A stretch of DNA of 64,000 nucleotides, from the NCBI GenBank assembly GCA_021390615.1, contig JAJEJU010000025.1, forward strand, positions 1,860,001 to 1,924,000, given 5' to 3'. The stretch is from Rhodanobacteraceae bacterium ZG21-1. Lineage in GTDB: Bacteria > Pseudomonadota > Gammaproteobacteria > Xanthomonadales > Rhodanobacteraceae. Positions 9,652 to 18,761 of this stretch are shown here, in pieces (the stretch's first letter is position 1; each line of letters opens with the position of its first letter). The position numbers and the translations under genes were made by a program. Below the pieces are notes generated by a model, which saw nothing but the letters and a program-made list of their open reading frames with translations, made no database searches and was not told the DNA's origin.

Positions 9652-9978
9652 ACTGCAGGACAAACCGTCCTTGTCGAAGGGACCGGCGGCGTCTCGCTCT
9701 TCGGATTGCAAATCGCCCATGCGCTGGGCGCTCGTGTGATCGTCACTTCGCGCGACGCCCACAAACTCGAACGAGCAAAAGCGCTTGGCGCCGCTCATGG
9801 AATCAATACGTCGATCACACCAGCCTGGGCCACGGAGGCGCTTAGGGCGACGGGAGGCGAAGGTGTTGATCACGTCTTAGAAATGATCGGAGGCGACAAC
9901 TTGCGCCAATCGCTCGAAGCACTCGCCAGTGGGGGTCGTATCACTCAGATTGGCTTCTTGGGCGGTGCGGATTGTTGA
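9651..9978 (+). pseudogene. Zinc-type alcohol dehydrogenase / quinone oxidoreductase fragment
   Basis: About 108 codons of a medium-chain dehydrogenase Rossmann domain are present: [42 protein letters not shown] and [20 protein letters not shown]. The catalytic N-terminal domain and the C-terminus are missing. The left break coincides with the istA truncation at about 9651. The right break is at MITE D, whose first bases TGTTGA supply Cys and the stop codon. It is therefore a gene fragment caught between two transposon ends. Confidence 0.8.
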
Positions 9979-10134
9979 GTTCCATCCGAAACTGACCCAC
10001 TACGGCCGGGAATTTCCATCGAAATTTGAGCCATCCTCTGCCGCTCCATGCTCGTCACCTGGGCTGAGTTGAAGCTCAGCTGACGGTTCACTTTTCGATG
10101 AAAAGCCCGGCTCAATTTTCTGCAGCAATCAACA
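9973..10134 (+). mobile_element. MITE-like element D with IS21-type ends (162 bp)
   Basis: It runs from TGTTGAGTTCCATCCGAAAC (left-end type) to TTTTCTGCAGCAATCAACA (right-end type). The internal repeats AATTTCCATCGAAATTTGAG and TTCACTTTTCGATGAAAAG are well preserved. Its first bases create the stop codon of the dehydrogenase fragment. Confidence 0.8.
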
Positions 10135-10135
10135 A

Positions 10136-10196
10136 TGGCTAAAATTTCGATGGAAATTCCTGTCCGTAGTGGCTCAGTTTTGGATGGAACTCAACA
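10136..10196 (-). mobile_element. Solo inverted IS21 left end
   Basis: The reverse complement reads TGTTGAGTTCCATCCAAAAC followed by GGAATTTCCATCGAAATTTT, a second left end abutting element D. Together with the left end at 9061 it brackets the istA-dehydrogenase-MITE block with two inverted left ends. Confidence 0.7.
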
Positions 10197-10555
10197 GGAG
10201 AGAGAGGAAAACGGGCCGAATTTGCGCTTTCTGCAAAATTCCCAGTCCAACCCTGAAACGCGCAAACCCCGCAGTGGTGCGGGGTTTCAAGGGTCTGCGA
10301 AAAATGTAGAGAAAAGTTTTACGGGGAAAGTTGGCGCGCCCGCCGCACCTCAAATCGAACTTTGTTGACGGGTGGATGCGGGCGAATGCGGGACGGCGAT
10401 TGTTCGTAGGGGGCGACGATGGACCTACGCCAGGGCTTCGCTCTGAATTTCTGCTCCGGCCCCGCCACACCATTGAGATACCAGCCGGAAGTGCTGGCGA
10501 CTTTGGATGGCCCACGACGGCATGAAGGTGAATCTGCTCTCGCCTGGGCGCTTGG
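10197..10555. other. Intergenic stretch with a hairpin
   Basis: No convincing gene. It contains the strong hairpin at 10264-10287 and, beyond it, an unstructured stretch up to the TOPRIM-like gene stop at 10556. Short open frames on both strands lack ribosome sites or recognisable products. Confidence 0.4.
10264..10287. terminator. Perfect 10-bp hairpin, possible bidirectional terminator
   Basis: AAACCCCGCA pairs with TGCGGGGTTT around the loop GTGG. The A/T ends give only short T runs on either strand, so termination strength is uncertain. It lies about 270 bp downstream of the minus-strand ATPase/TOPRIM pair. Confidence 0.5.
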
Positions 10556-11065
10556 CTATAGCCTGAACAGGAAAGGCTTGACCTGAGCCACCAAACGGTT
10601 CAATTCAGTCGCGTTGTGCCGCAAGTGCGAGTGTTGCCAGAGATTATTGGCAGGCGGAGGTGCGCAGTCATCCGACAGATCACGACCTAACCGCTCAAAT
10701 GACTTACTGTGCTTGAATTCAGCCTTCAACTTCTCGGGTTCATGCAAGCAGCCCAGCATATAGATGCGATTTGAGACGTCAGGATCCATGAGTGCTTTGC
10801 GTTCCTCGTAGAGTTCCCAGCGATCGTCAAATTGATCGTCGAAGTCGATGATCAACAGGAGGTGTCGCCTGCCAAACGCAGCAATCTCCTGAATCGTTGC
10901 TCGGTCGGTCAGCGTGTCCAGAACGAACTTCCATCCGCCGGCAGGCGGGAGTACTTGCAGCCTCCGCAACTGCAACGAGTGATGCTGACTCAGGCCATTT
11001 ATCAGTTGTCGATTGGCATCGTCCTCTACAAGCACCTGCAGATGATCGTCATACCTGTTGGTCAT
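10556..11065 (-). CDS. Small TOPRIM-like protein partnered with an AAA ATPase
   Basis: This 169-residue protein has an acidic motif near the N-terminus (LQVLVEDDANRQLINGL, Glu14) and a beta-strand followed by acidic residues (LLLIIDFDDQFDD, around 69-81). This matches the Glu plus DxD layout of TOPRIM nuclease domains such as DUF4276 and OLD-like proteins. The start codon overlaps the ATPase stop (ATGA), so the two are translationally coupled. ATPase/TOPRIM pairs (OLD, Gabija, PARIS) are anti-phage systems. The small size here does not match a known one clearly, and the family assignment is inferred from motif layout alone. Confidence 0.55.
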   Translation of the reverse strand: MTNRYDDHLQVLVEDDANRQLINGLSQHHSLQLRRLQVLPPAGGWKFVLDTLTDRATIQEIAAFGRRHLLLIIDFDDQFDDRWELYEERKALMDPDVSNRIYMLGCLHEPEKLKAEFKHSKSFERLGRDLSDDCAPPPANNLWQHSHLRHNATELNRLVAQVKPFLFRL

Positions 11066-12174
11066 GAAGCCAACTCGCCAGAGAGCAATTTCTGGATTAG
11101 GTCGCCCTGCACCCGTAGATCGGCCAGTGGCCGGATACTCGGTGGTTCCAGATGGCTCAGCCGGTCGAGCACCCAGGTGTTGTCATCCGAGAAGCTGCGA
11201 ATGGTTTCAGCGTTATGCGATGTGATGATGACCTGCCCGCCTTCAGTGAAGGCGCGCCTTAAAGCCATCGTAAAGTGGCGCACCTCGGCCATAGACAAAT
11301 GGCTGTCCGGCTCGTCCCAGAATACCAGCAGCGGGCCGTATGCCTTGTTGGCTGCTATCAGGACAGCTCCGACGAAGAAGCACTTCTCGCCATCAGAAAG
11401 CAGATCGAAATCCAGCTCCAGCTGTCCAGCCGGCGGCGTGCGGAAGTCAACCATCAACGTCTTTGCATCGCGTCCAGTGGGCACGTTGCGGAACTGATAC
11501 AGGTCAGGCAATACGACGCACAGGTAGTTCACAATGTCGTTGTAGGCCGCCGGGTACTGGGCCAGTAGTCCAGCCATCCAGTCACCAAAGTTTCCACCAT
11601 CGGCCAACGGCTGCAGCGACTCGTCCTTGGAGTCGCCCGTCATCGTCGAAGGCACGGGTGCCAGTAGCACCATGCTGGCTAGCCAATCGCGGAAAGTGGA
11701 CATCGCGCGGCTGGACACAGGCTCTTGGATCACATTCAACGCGATTACGTGCCAGTCGATATTGAACTGCACCCCGACCCTGTTGCCGCGAGAGGGTAGG
11801 CTCACCTGAGCCTGCTGGCGCGTATAGATCTCTTGGCCGTCTACATGCAGCGATTCTTCGAGTACACGAAACTCTTTGAATCGTCCCGGCAATTCAAGCG
11901 CTAGTGTGTAGGCATGAAGTTGTTCGGCCAAGCGGACCTCAATCGAGAAACGTATTGGCACATCCTTACGGCCCCGCGTGCAGTCGGCAGACTTAACGAG
12001 TTCGCCAGTTCGCGTAACACCGCGACCGATGCGCTGCAGCACGTTCAAGGCCTTAGCGAGTGTGGACTTGCCGCTACCGTTCTTACCGATCAGCAGCACC
12101 GATGGTGCGTCACCGGGCTTGAACTCAAAGTTCTCTAGGCAACGGAAGTTGTGGATGTAAAGACGTTCGATCAT
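11062..12174 (-). CDS. RecF/OLD-like AAA ATPase (ABC-type head)
   Basis: This 370-residue protein starts IERLYIHNFRCLENFEF, a standard AAA_15/AAA_21 N-terminus. Walker A is GKNGSGKSTLAKAL (about 30-43), a signature-like segment is LLSDGEKCFFVGA, Walker B is LLVFWDEPDSHLS and the switch His is in ITSHNAETIR. There is no long coiled coil. It is the first gene of a two-gene operon with the TOPRIM-like gene. By analogy with OLD-type pairs, the ATPase senses DNA or a phage trigger and licenses the nuclease. No strong ribosome site is visible at the ATG. Confidence 0.8.
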   Translation of the reverse strand: MIERLYIHNFRCLENFEFKPGDAPSVLLIGKNGSGKSTLAKALNVLQRIGRGVTRTGELVKSADCTRGRKDVPIRFSIEVRLAEQLHAYTLALELPGRFKEFRVLEESLHVDGQEIYTRQQAQVSLPSRGNRVGVQFNIDWHVIALNVIQEPVSSRAMSTFRDWLASMVLLAPVPSTMTGDSKDESLQPLADGGNFGDWMAGLLAQYPAAYNDIVNYLCVVLPDLYQFRNVPTGRDAKTLMVDFRTPPAGQLELDFDLLSDGEKCFFVGAVLIAANKAYGPLLVFWDEPDSHLSMAEVRHFTMALRRAFTEGGQVIITSHNAETIRSFSDDNTWVLDRLSHLEPPSIRPLADLRVQGDLIQKLLSGELAS

Positions 12175-12321
12175 GGCGGAAGTCGTCTAGGTAGAGGCAG
12201 GGCCAGTGTGCCTAAGTGCATCTGTAAACACGTTAGACTGCGCCGCTGAGGCGTTGTGCTAGCGAAATGATACTAGAGATTTGGTTCGTTCCCGGTGTCA
12301 GCAAACAGTCCAAAGCTGACG

Positions 12322-12524
12322 ATGTTGGTGTTAGAGCGATATGTAGGCGAGCGATTGATATTGGCGACGACGTGTAGGTGGTCGTCCTCAGCTCGCGCGA
12401 CGACGAGGTGCGCTTAGGCGTCATCGCGCTTCGGCAGGTCGCGGTCTACCGCGAGGACGTCTATCGCCGCATCTAGGTTGAGCGGCAGCAGGCAAGGCCA
12501 GGCACCATCGTCGCCATCGAATGA
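12322..12524 (+). pseudogene. csrA-like gene, frameshifted
   Basis: The start reads MLVLERYVGERL, a CsrA N-terminus. After a shift of frame near 12358 it continues IGDDV and then, past another shift, VVVLSSRDDEVRLGVIALRQVAVYREDVYRRI, the rest of the CsrA core, followed by an in-frame TAG and a tail to TGA. At least two frame changes make it non-functional. The MLVLER-type start is typical of accessory CsrA proteins on mobile elements. A second remnant lies at 19146, on the other side of the RHS locus. Confidence 0.75.
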
Positions 12525-12526
12525 CC

Positions 12527-13018
12527 TTACTTACCTGTCAGCACAAACGAACCCGACTCAAATTCACACTCATGCGCATCCTTTATCTTGACTCTGTATT
12601 GCTGAGTTGAATCGATAGATTCATTCAAAACAAGCTGAGTATGAAAGTAAAACACCGAGCCATCACCCTTTGAAATTTTATCCTGGTGCGGACCCACCAT
12701 ATAATCCTCCAGGACTTTGACAGCCTTGACCCAAGAGCCGTTTTCATTTTTTTGCAGCTCGACGTACGCGGGATTTATTACGTGGTAATTTGATTTATAA
12801 ACACTTGTATAAAAGCTCGCAGCATCATCGCCATCATTACGAATATCAAGCTTTCCATATAAGGCGACTTCCCCCCATAAGTTAAGCTTTTCCACGCCCG
12901 CGTACGCAATATTAATCCTCTCTTTCGCGCAATGCGAATCGCTTCCTGAGGCCAAGCAGGCATTAATAAAAGCCGAAAAAAGCAAGACAATTCCCAGCAT
13001 GACTTTCGGAGTTTTCAT
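12527..13018 (-). CDS. Secreted protein of unknown function, possible second immunity-type gene
   Basis: This 163-residue protein has a signal peptide (MKTPKVMLGIVLLFSAFINACLA, alternative lipoprotein-like Cys) and a mature domain with predicted beta strands (INIAYAGVEKLNLWGEVALYGKLDIRN...VFYFHTQLVL). It is the last member of a minus-strand series after the RHS gene and its putative immunity gene, and it is A+T-richer than core genes. MITE E ends 7 bp upstream of the ATG and may supply the 5' leader; the frame even stays open into the MITE. No family is recognised. Confidence 0.55.
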   Translation of the reverse strand: MKTPKVMLGIVLLFSAFINACLASGSDSHCAKERINIAYAGVEKLNLWGEVALYGKLDIRNDGDDAASFYTSVYKSNYHVINPAYVELQKNENGSWVKAVKVLEDYMVGPHQDKISKGDGSVFYFHTQLVLNESIDSTQQYRVKIKDAHECEFESGSFVLTGK

Positions 13019-13025
13019 CTCAATC

Positions 13026-13186
13026 TGTTTAGTTCCATCCAAAACTGAGCCACTACAGCCGGGAATTTTCGTATAAATTTGAGCCATCCTCTGCTACTCC
13101 ACACTCGTCACCAAGCTGAGTAGCACTTCTGCTGGCGGTTCACTTCTCGACGAAAAGCTCGGCTCAATTTTCTACAGAAATCAACA
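13026..13186 (+). mobile_element. MITE-like element E with IS21-type ends (161 bp)
   Basis: It runs from TGTTTAGTTCCATCCAAAAC (left type) to TTTCTACAGAAATCAACA (right type), with internal repeats TTCGTATAAATTTGAGCC and TTCACTTCTCGACGAAAAG. It lies between the putative immunity gene and the secreted protein gene and sits 7 bp from the latter's start codon. Confidence 0.8.
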
Positions 13187-13254
13187 ACCGTAGGATATCG
13201 AGGAGCAATTACCCGAAATTTGCTTAACGCTCTGCACGACTCCACCTATAACGG

Positions 13255-13707
13255 TCAGCCAACAAAAGGCTTAGGGCACACAAAGTGCCTTTTCAATACT
13301 TCCCTGAAATCATGCTCGGAAACCACGTACCTTTTGCTCTTATATTCATAAATGCCATTGGCATCCACAAATACCGCCCCACCATCCCCCGCCTCCTCCA
13401 TAAAACCACGCACACGCTTATCATCAAACGCTAGCCTTGTCTCTTTGGATTCCTTTATGAGATCAGCCACTACATCGGGACTTATTAAAGTACATTCTTG
13501 CGTGGCACCCAAGAGAAACGAAGATTTACCAATCGGGTTATACGTATCGATCCCAAAAGGAATGACATCGGCCCTATTGCCGGGACTCGCCATCAGTGAA
13601 TTTGCTGCAATAACGAGCAAAAATGCTGTGATAACCCTTACCCGAGGATGGCGACCTACAAGTCCACTCTCAAGTTTCGCCGAAGATTTACTGAAGTATG
13701 GGATCAT
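13255..13707 (-). CDS. Putative immunity protein for the RHS toxin
   Basis: From the ATG at 13707 this is a 150-residue protein with an N-terminal basic stretch and a hydrophobic segment (VITAFLLVIAANSLMA-SPGN), predicting export to the periplasm or membrane anchoring. The remainder is a small soluble domain ending FVCPKPFVG. The start overlaps the RHS stop by 20 bp, the usual place for an immunity gene coupled to a polymorphic toxin. An upstream in-frame ATG at 13767 would extend it inside the RHS coding region. Immunity function is inferred from position and size. Confidence 0.6.
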   Translation of the reverse strand: MIPYFSKSSAKLESGLVGRHPRVRVITAFLLVIAANSLMASPGNRADVIPFGIDTYNPIGKSSFLLGATQECTLISPDVVADLIKESKETRLAFDDKRVRGFMEEAGDGGAVFVDANGIYEYKSKRYVVSEHDFREVLKRHFVCPKPFVG

Positions 13708-16700
13708 AAGTGACCCTTTCTGGCTCGCCCAATTCACGTCGTATAGGATTTTCATTTGCGTTGACATTGTCCATATTCCCTGGGCCGGTGTCCATTATTC
13801 CTGTGGCTAAGTGACCCATTTCGTGACCGAGCAGATCTTCTGTGGACGCTGGCATCAAACCAATCTTCGTGTTTTCCAACGGATGTGCATATGGATCGAT
13901 GTAGACGTGGTCAATATGATTAGTGTATGACGGTTGCGCGCGAAGGAAAGGATTGGAGCTATTTATAAGCGGTCCATTTGCAGCAGTATCGATAGTGTAG
14001 AGCTTATCCGACTGCTCCAACAACTTGCATATAAATGCTCCTTTCCGTGTTTTGCGAACCCTATTGTAGGCTTTTCTCAAAATGCCCGCCTCTTGCGACT
14101 TTGGATTCGCAAATTTGACCTTTAGACCATTTGGATCAAAAGCATTTATTGGGGCCCCGACGGCGTAGGCATAGGTGCTAATTTCACCACCCAAACCTAT
14201 GAGATCGGATTGCACGTACCGACCCGAACTTGAGTCGTAGTTGCGGTTAATGTTGTAGTTGAATCCACTTTCCGTATCGTAATACTGCCCCGGATAACGC
14301 AAGTTGAGCGTATAGCCGCTAGCCGAACTTGGCGCCAGTTCGCCAAATGGATTGCCCAGCCAGGTCCAGGACCAAATCGTTGCACCAGCACTGTTGCTCA
14401 CCGCCCGCGGCGTGCCCAGATGATCCGCTGTCACATAGTTCACCGTACTGGTGCTGCCAGCCGTGTCGATCACAGCCAGTGGAATATCACCCATCCAGAC
14501 GTAATCGCGATTGTTGCTGCCGTATTCGCCCAGTAAGTGACCCGCCTCGTCGTAGCTGAATAACACCACGCCGGCCGCCGTTTGCTTGCCCAGGCGCTGG
14601 CCGAAGGCGTTGTACAGGTAACTCGCGACCGTGCTGCCATTGGCCTGCACGGTCGTCATCCGGTTGCGCCCGTTGTAGCCATAACCCCAGGTCTGGCCGG
14701 CACTGCTGCTGCCCGTGGTATTACCGTTGGCGTCATAGGCCCTAGCTGCGCTGCCGATGCTGGTTAGCCAATGAGTATTGGCCTGATAGCCATACGCCCC
14801 CGTCGCCAGGCCGCCTCCAGCTTTGCTAGTACGGTCGCCTGTCGGATTGTAGGTCAACGTTTCAATATTGGTGCTGCCCTGAGCAACAGTGGTGAGACGA
14901 TACAGCGGGTCATAGGTATAGCTTTCAGCTGCCGGGCTGGCCCCCGTGGCATTGCCCTCAGCACTGATGTTGCCCATCAGATCGCGCGCGAAATGCAGAG
15001 TTAGCGCCGGACTGACCAAATCCGTCAGGGCGTAGTTGGTGTCGTAGCTGCGGGTGATGGTCTGACCGTTGCCCAAGGTGTAGCTGCTGAGCGGGCCGAA
15101 GGGTAGCCAGCTGATCGCGCTGGCGGCGGCGCTGGCATTCTGACCCGGAGCCGCCGCCTGCACCTGGCTCAAGGTGCCGTTACTGCTGTACACATAACCG
15201 ATCAAGGCACCGTCGGCCGTGTGCTCGGCCGCCAGACGATCTGCCGCCGTATAGGCGTACTGGTTGATCCCACTCTGCCCCTGGGTCACCTGCTGCTTCT
15301 GGATCACGTTGCCGTGGGTGTCGTAGCAGTAAGCGCTACCGGCATTGTTCTCGACCACTCGGGTCAGGCGCCCGGTCGGATAGGAGCTGGGGCAGCCAGT
15401 GGTGCTGTTGGACTCGTCGTAGTGATACGTGACGTTCAGTGTGCTATCGGCGTAACTGGTGCTTGTCAGGCGATCCAGAGCGTCATAGGTATTCGTCGCC
15501 ACGATGCCCTTGGCGTCGGTATGAGTCAGCACGTTGCCAGCAGCATCATAGGTGTTGCCGCTGGTGCCGGTATCCGGACTCTGCAGTGACGTGGTGTTGC
15601 TCAAGCCATCATAGCCGTAGGTGGTCGCGAGGCCGCTTGGATCGATCACTTGGGTCAGACGATCCAGCGCATCGTAGACACTTTGGGTGGTCGTATTCTT
15701 CGTCGCGGCATCCGTACCATTGTAGTTCGCGATGGTCTTCGTCAAACGATCCAGGGCATCGTAGCTGTTCTGCTGAACGAAGCCGTTGGCATCCTTGGAC
15801 TGCACTAGGTTGCCGTTACCGTCGTAGTTGCCGCTGGCACTGGCATCGAATACCACCTGGCCGAGACCGTCGGTGATCTTGGTCAGCTGCCCCAGGGTAT
15901 TGTAAATACGACTCAAGCTGCGACTTGCTGTGGTGCTGCCTGCGGCATAGGTATTTTCTGCGGTACGGTTGCCCGAGGCGTCCAGGGTGTATTGAATGTA
16001 GTTGCCCAATGCATCGGTGATCTTCGTCAGACGGTGCGCCTGATCGTAGCCGTAGGTGATCACCACCCCATCCGGATCGGTCACCGTGGCGACCGCACCG
16101 TAAGGGGTATAGGTGATCGACGTCGTAGCATCCCCCGAAGAGGCACTGCCATTGGCGTTGGCGCGCAGGATACGGCTCGCCAACCAGCCGCGCGGCGTGT
16201 AGGTGAGATCGGTGACGACCCCGTTCGCATCGATGCTGCGAGTGACGCGGCCAGTGCCGTCGTAAGAGGCATACGTGGTGGTCTGCCCCAGCGCATTGGT
16301 CACGCTCTTGAGGTCGCCTGGCTGGTAGCAGGCCGCACCCGGGGTGCCGCAGCTCACCGCGCTGGCGGTCAGGTAATAGCTGTAGCTGGTGGTCTGCGTC
16401 AGGTCAGTGCGAGGGCCGGTCGTGGTCAGCAGGAGACCCACGATCGGGCACTGGGTCGTATCGACCGCGGTGCAATAGGTGTAGGTCCAGCGGCGCACGC
16501 CCGCCGGTACGCTGCCGCCGTTGCTGCAGACATACCCCGAAGCCGCAGCATTGGTCGGATCGATCTCGCAACGGGCCAAGGTTTGGCCGGCACTGTTGTA
16601 GACCCAAGCGGTCGAGGCCACCGCGTTGCTGTTGTTGTCCTGCACCGTCCGCGTCAGCGGTACCCGCAGGGCAGTGTTCCAGGTCGTGGTGATGGTGCGC

Positions 16701-18217
16701 TGCTGGGCAGTGCCTGAAGCATCGATTTCCAGGTCTAGCAGGCCATTGGCGTCATAGGTCGTCTTGGTGACGTTACCGTTGAAGTCTGTCGCCGACTGCT
16801 GATAGCCATTCGCATCGTAGGTCTGAGCCGCCCACGGCTGATTGCAGCCCTGGCCGCAAGCCTGCGTGCTACCGGCGACCTTCAAGCCACCCAAGATATT
16901 CTTGAAGCTCAGGCTGGTACTGGCGCCTAAGGCATTGGTCATCGCGGTAGGGGCAGAACCATCGGTCGCCCCATAATTCACCGTTCCGAGATTCACCCCA
17001 CCCGCCAGGCTGGCAGACGTTGCCTGGCTGTTGGCGTTGTAGGTCGTAGTGGCATAACGAGCGCCGGTTTCATCCATCTCACCGGTCAAGGCACCCGGGA
17101 GGTTGGCACCGCCCGTTTGCGCGGATTCGTTATACACGTACTGACGCGTCTTGCCGTCCGGATACTGCACGGAAGTAAGGTCACCACTGGTGTCGTAGCC
17201 ATAGGTGACCACACCGCCATCTGGCTGGGTGACTGTATGGAGCAAGCCGTTGCTGTTATAGATGAAGCTGAGCGTACGCCCCTTGGGATCGTTGATCGTC
17301 AGCAGCAAATTGGCCACCGGCGCGATCGAGGCGGGGGTGCTGGTCGTGCTATAGGTGAACGACATCTGCTGCCCACTCGGATCCAGGAGCGTGCGCAACA
17401 GGCCATTCGTATCGTAGGTCTCGGTTTGGCGCGTAGCGGCCACGCGAACCGTATAAGCGGTGGGGTTGCCGTGCGCATCATCCGTCTCGCTCAACGTATC
17501 CGACACATCCGCATCGGCCGTCCATACGCCATTGGATTTCTGAAAACGCTCGAAGCGGCCATCAGGGCGATAGTGATTGATCTGAGTGGACGAAATCAGC
17601 TGCAGAGAACGATCAAAGGAATGCCTCCACAACGTGCCGAGCGATGTTTGATTGACCGCCACCAGGCTGTTGTAGAAACGGCGCAAGGTCAGCCAGTCAT
17701 CGGGCGCGGTGTAATCGGTCTCTTGCTCGAACTTGTTGCCGGTTGCCGTGTTGATCGGATCGAACTTGAGTGTTGGGTTGACTCCCCCCGTGCAGCTACA
17801 GCCACCCGCATTCTTGCCTAAATCGTAGTTGATGACTTTGGCATAAACATCGATGCCCCCAGCAGGACAACTGGGCGCATCATGGACACCGCTATAGTCC
17901 AACGACGCCTCGAATACCGAGCCTGACTCGGGGCTGTAATAGATCCTCGGTGGGCAACTCGTGGTCGGCCCGCCGACATCGGCATAAAACTGAGCGCGTC
18001 CGGCATTGAAGGCCGCATTCAAGGTGGCGTAAGTTCCTATCTGCCGATTGACGAAGTTATTCGCCGTTTCATCGACGGTATAGGGCGCTCCCAAATTATT
18101 GGCTTGAGCGTGCGCTGAACCGGGCCAGGCAAAACACCCCAGTTGGGCAAGCACCCCGAGCCATACGAGCGCAAGGTGGCGCCCAATCCATGCCCTTATC
18201 CCTGTCGTCCCAAACAT
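13688..18217 (-). CDS. RHS-repeat polymorphic toxin with C-terminal HEMGH metallopeptidase
   Basis: This 1509-residue protein has a signal peptide (ending WPGSAHA), a DUF6531-like entry domain (about 115-200, FDPINTATGNKFEQETDY...LTLRRFYNS), a long array of YD/RHS repeats (for example GYDQAHRLTKITDALGN, YDANGNT), and the RHS core end (RYPGQYYDTESGFNYNINRNYDSSSGRYVQSDLIGL...) closed by FDPNGL. The variable tip of about 145 residues follows and contains HEMGH at 1465-1469 and NENPIRRELGEPER near the end, the metal-binding and downstream motifs of M91-type effector proteases. The start is supported by AGGAAG 7 nt upstream. A coupled immunity gene follows. Confidence 0.92.
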   Translation of the reverse strand: MFGTTGIRAWIGRHLALVWLGVLAQLGCFAWPGSAHAQANNLGAPYTVDETANNFVNRQIGTYATLNAAFNAGRAQFYADVGGPTTSCPPRIYYSPESGSVFEASLDYSGVHDAPSCPAGGIDVYAKVINYDLGKNAGGCSCTGGVNPTLKFDPINTATGNKFEQETDYTAPDDWLTLRRFYNSLVAVNQTSLGTLWRHSFDRSLQLISSTQINHYRPDGRFERFQKSNGVWTADADVSDTLSETDDAHGNPTAYTVRVAATRQTETYDTNGLLRTLLDPSGQQMSFTYSTTSTPASIAPVANLLLTINDPKGRTLSFIYNSNGLLHTVTQPDGGVVTYGYDTSGDLTSVQYPDGKTRQYVYNESAQTGGANLPGALTGEMDETGARYATTTYNANSQATSASLAGGVNLGTVNYGATDGSAPTAMTNALGASTSLSFKNILGGLKVAGSTQACGQGCNQPWAAQTYDANGYQQSATDFNGNVTKTTYDANGLLDLEIDASGTAQQRTITTTWNTALRVPLTRTVQDNNSNAVASTAWVYNSAGQTLARCEIDPTNAAASGYVCSNGGSVPAGVRRWTYTYCTAVDTTQCPIVGLLLTTTGPRTDLTQTTSYSYYLTASAVSCGTPGAACYQPGDLKSVTNALGQTTTYASYDGTGRVTRSIDANGVVTDLTYTPRGWLASRILRANANGSASSGDATTSITYTPYGAVATVTDPDGVVITYGYDQAHRLTKITDALGNYIQYTLDASGNRTAENTYAAGSTTASRSLSRIYNTLGQLTKITDGLGQVVFDASASGNYDGNGNLVQSKDANGFVQQNSYDALDRLTKTIANYNGTDAATKNTTTQSVYDALDRLTQVIDPSGLATTYGYDGLSNTTSLQSPDTGTSGNTYDAAGNVLTHTDAKGIVATNTYDALDRLTSTSYADSTLNVTYHYDESNSTTGCPSSYPTGRLTRVVENNAGSAYCYDTHGNVIQKQQVTQGQSGINQYAYTAADRLAAEHTADGALIGYVYSSNGTLSQVQAAAPGQNASAAASAISWLPFGPLSSYTLGNGQTITRSYDTNYALTDLVSPALTLHFARDLMGNISAEGNATGASPAAESYTYDPLYRLTTVAQGSTNIETLTYNPTGDRTSKAGGGLATGAYGYQANTHWLTSIGSAARAYDANGNTTGSSSAGQTWGYGYNGRNRMTTVQANGSTVASYLYNAFGQRLGKQTAAGVVLFSYDEAGHLLGEYGSNNRDYVWMGDIPLAVIDTAGSTSTVNYVTADHLGTPRAVSNSAGATIWSWTWLGNPFGELAPSSASGYTLNLRYPGQYYDTESGFNYNINRNYDSSSGRYVQSDLIGLGGEISTYAYAVGAPINAFDPNGLKVKFANPKSQEAGILRKAYNRVRKTRKGAFICKLLEQSDKLYTIDTAANGPLINSSNPFLRAQPSYTNHIDHVYIDPYAHPLENTKIGLMPASTEDLLGHEMGHLATGIMDTGPGNMDNVNANENPIRRELGEPERVTYDPILQ

Positions 18218-18761
18218 AACTCGCTTCCTATACGCTACTAACGGCGTGGCGATGATGAACCCCTGCAGGAAGTCCGCTCAGCCGGATTCCCTTCCTTTGC
18301 AGGATCGATTTATAGCAGATACCCATGACAACAAGGGCATACCCTAGGCCGGCTTGTAGGCACTAACCTACAAACCGTCTTCTAAGCCGAGCTCGCCCCT
18401 CCTGATTTGGCCCCCATGGGAGATGGGTCCCTCGGTCTAAAGAACCATATCAGCGATGCGTTCCAGAGCGATTGGCGCACCCGCCCATCAGCCCATCAGC
18501 CCATCCAAGGAGTTGTCGAGCTATGCATTCCATGATGCGTTGTATGTGTCTCATGGGCTGAGAAGCGAGGCGCTCCCAGCAGATCTTCGACGGCATATCA
18601 GCATCGCCCTACAAGTCATCAAGGCGCTGGCTTATTGAATGTCATTGATCATAGGTATGAGCATGGGGCATGCCATGGTTCCCGATCTTCGTCGCTACCT
18701 TCAAGACTCACGATCTTGAGCTGAGGATGTCCCCCCATGTCGACCAGAAAAGGACCCTTCG
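18218..18761. other. Intergenic region upstream of the RHS gene
   Basis: This divergent spacer should hold the RHS promoter (minus strand) and that of the small lipoprotein (plus strand). A 60-codon plus-strand frame at 18456-18638 is open but has no clear ribosome site or family. No repeat or RNA gene was recognised. Confidence 0.4.

Noticed and set aside
18456-18638. 60-codon plus-strand ORF upstream of the lipoprotein gene
   Set aside because: No ribosome site, no recognisable domain and low complexity at the start.
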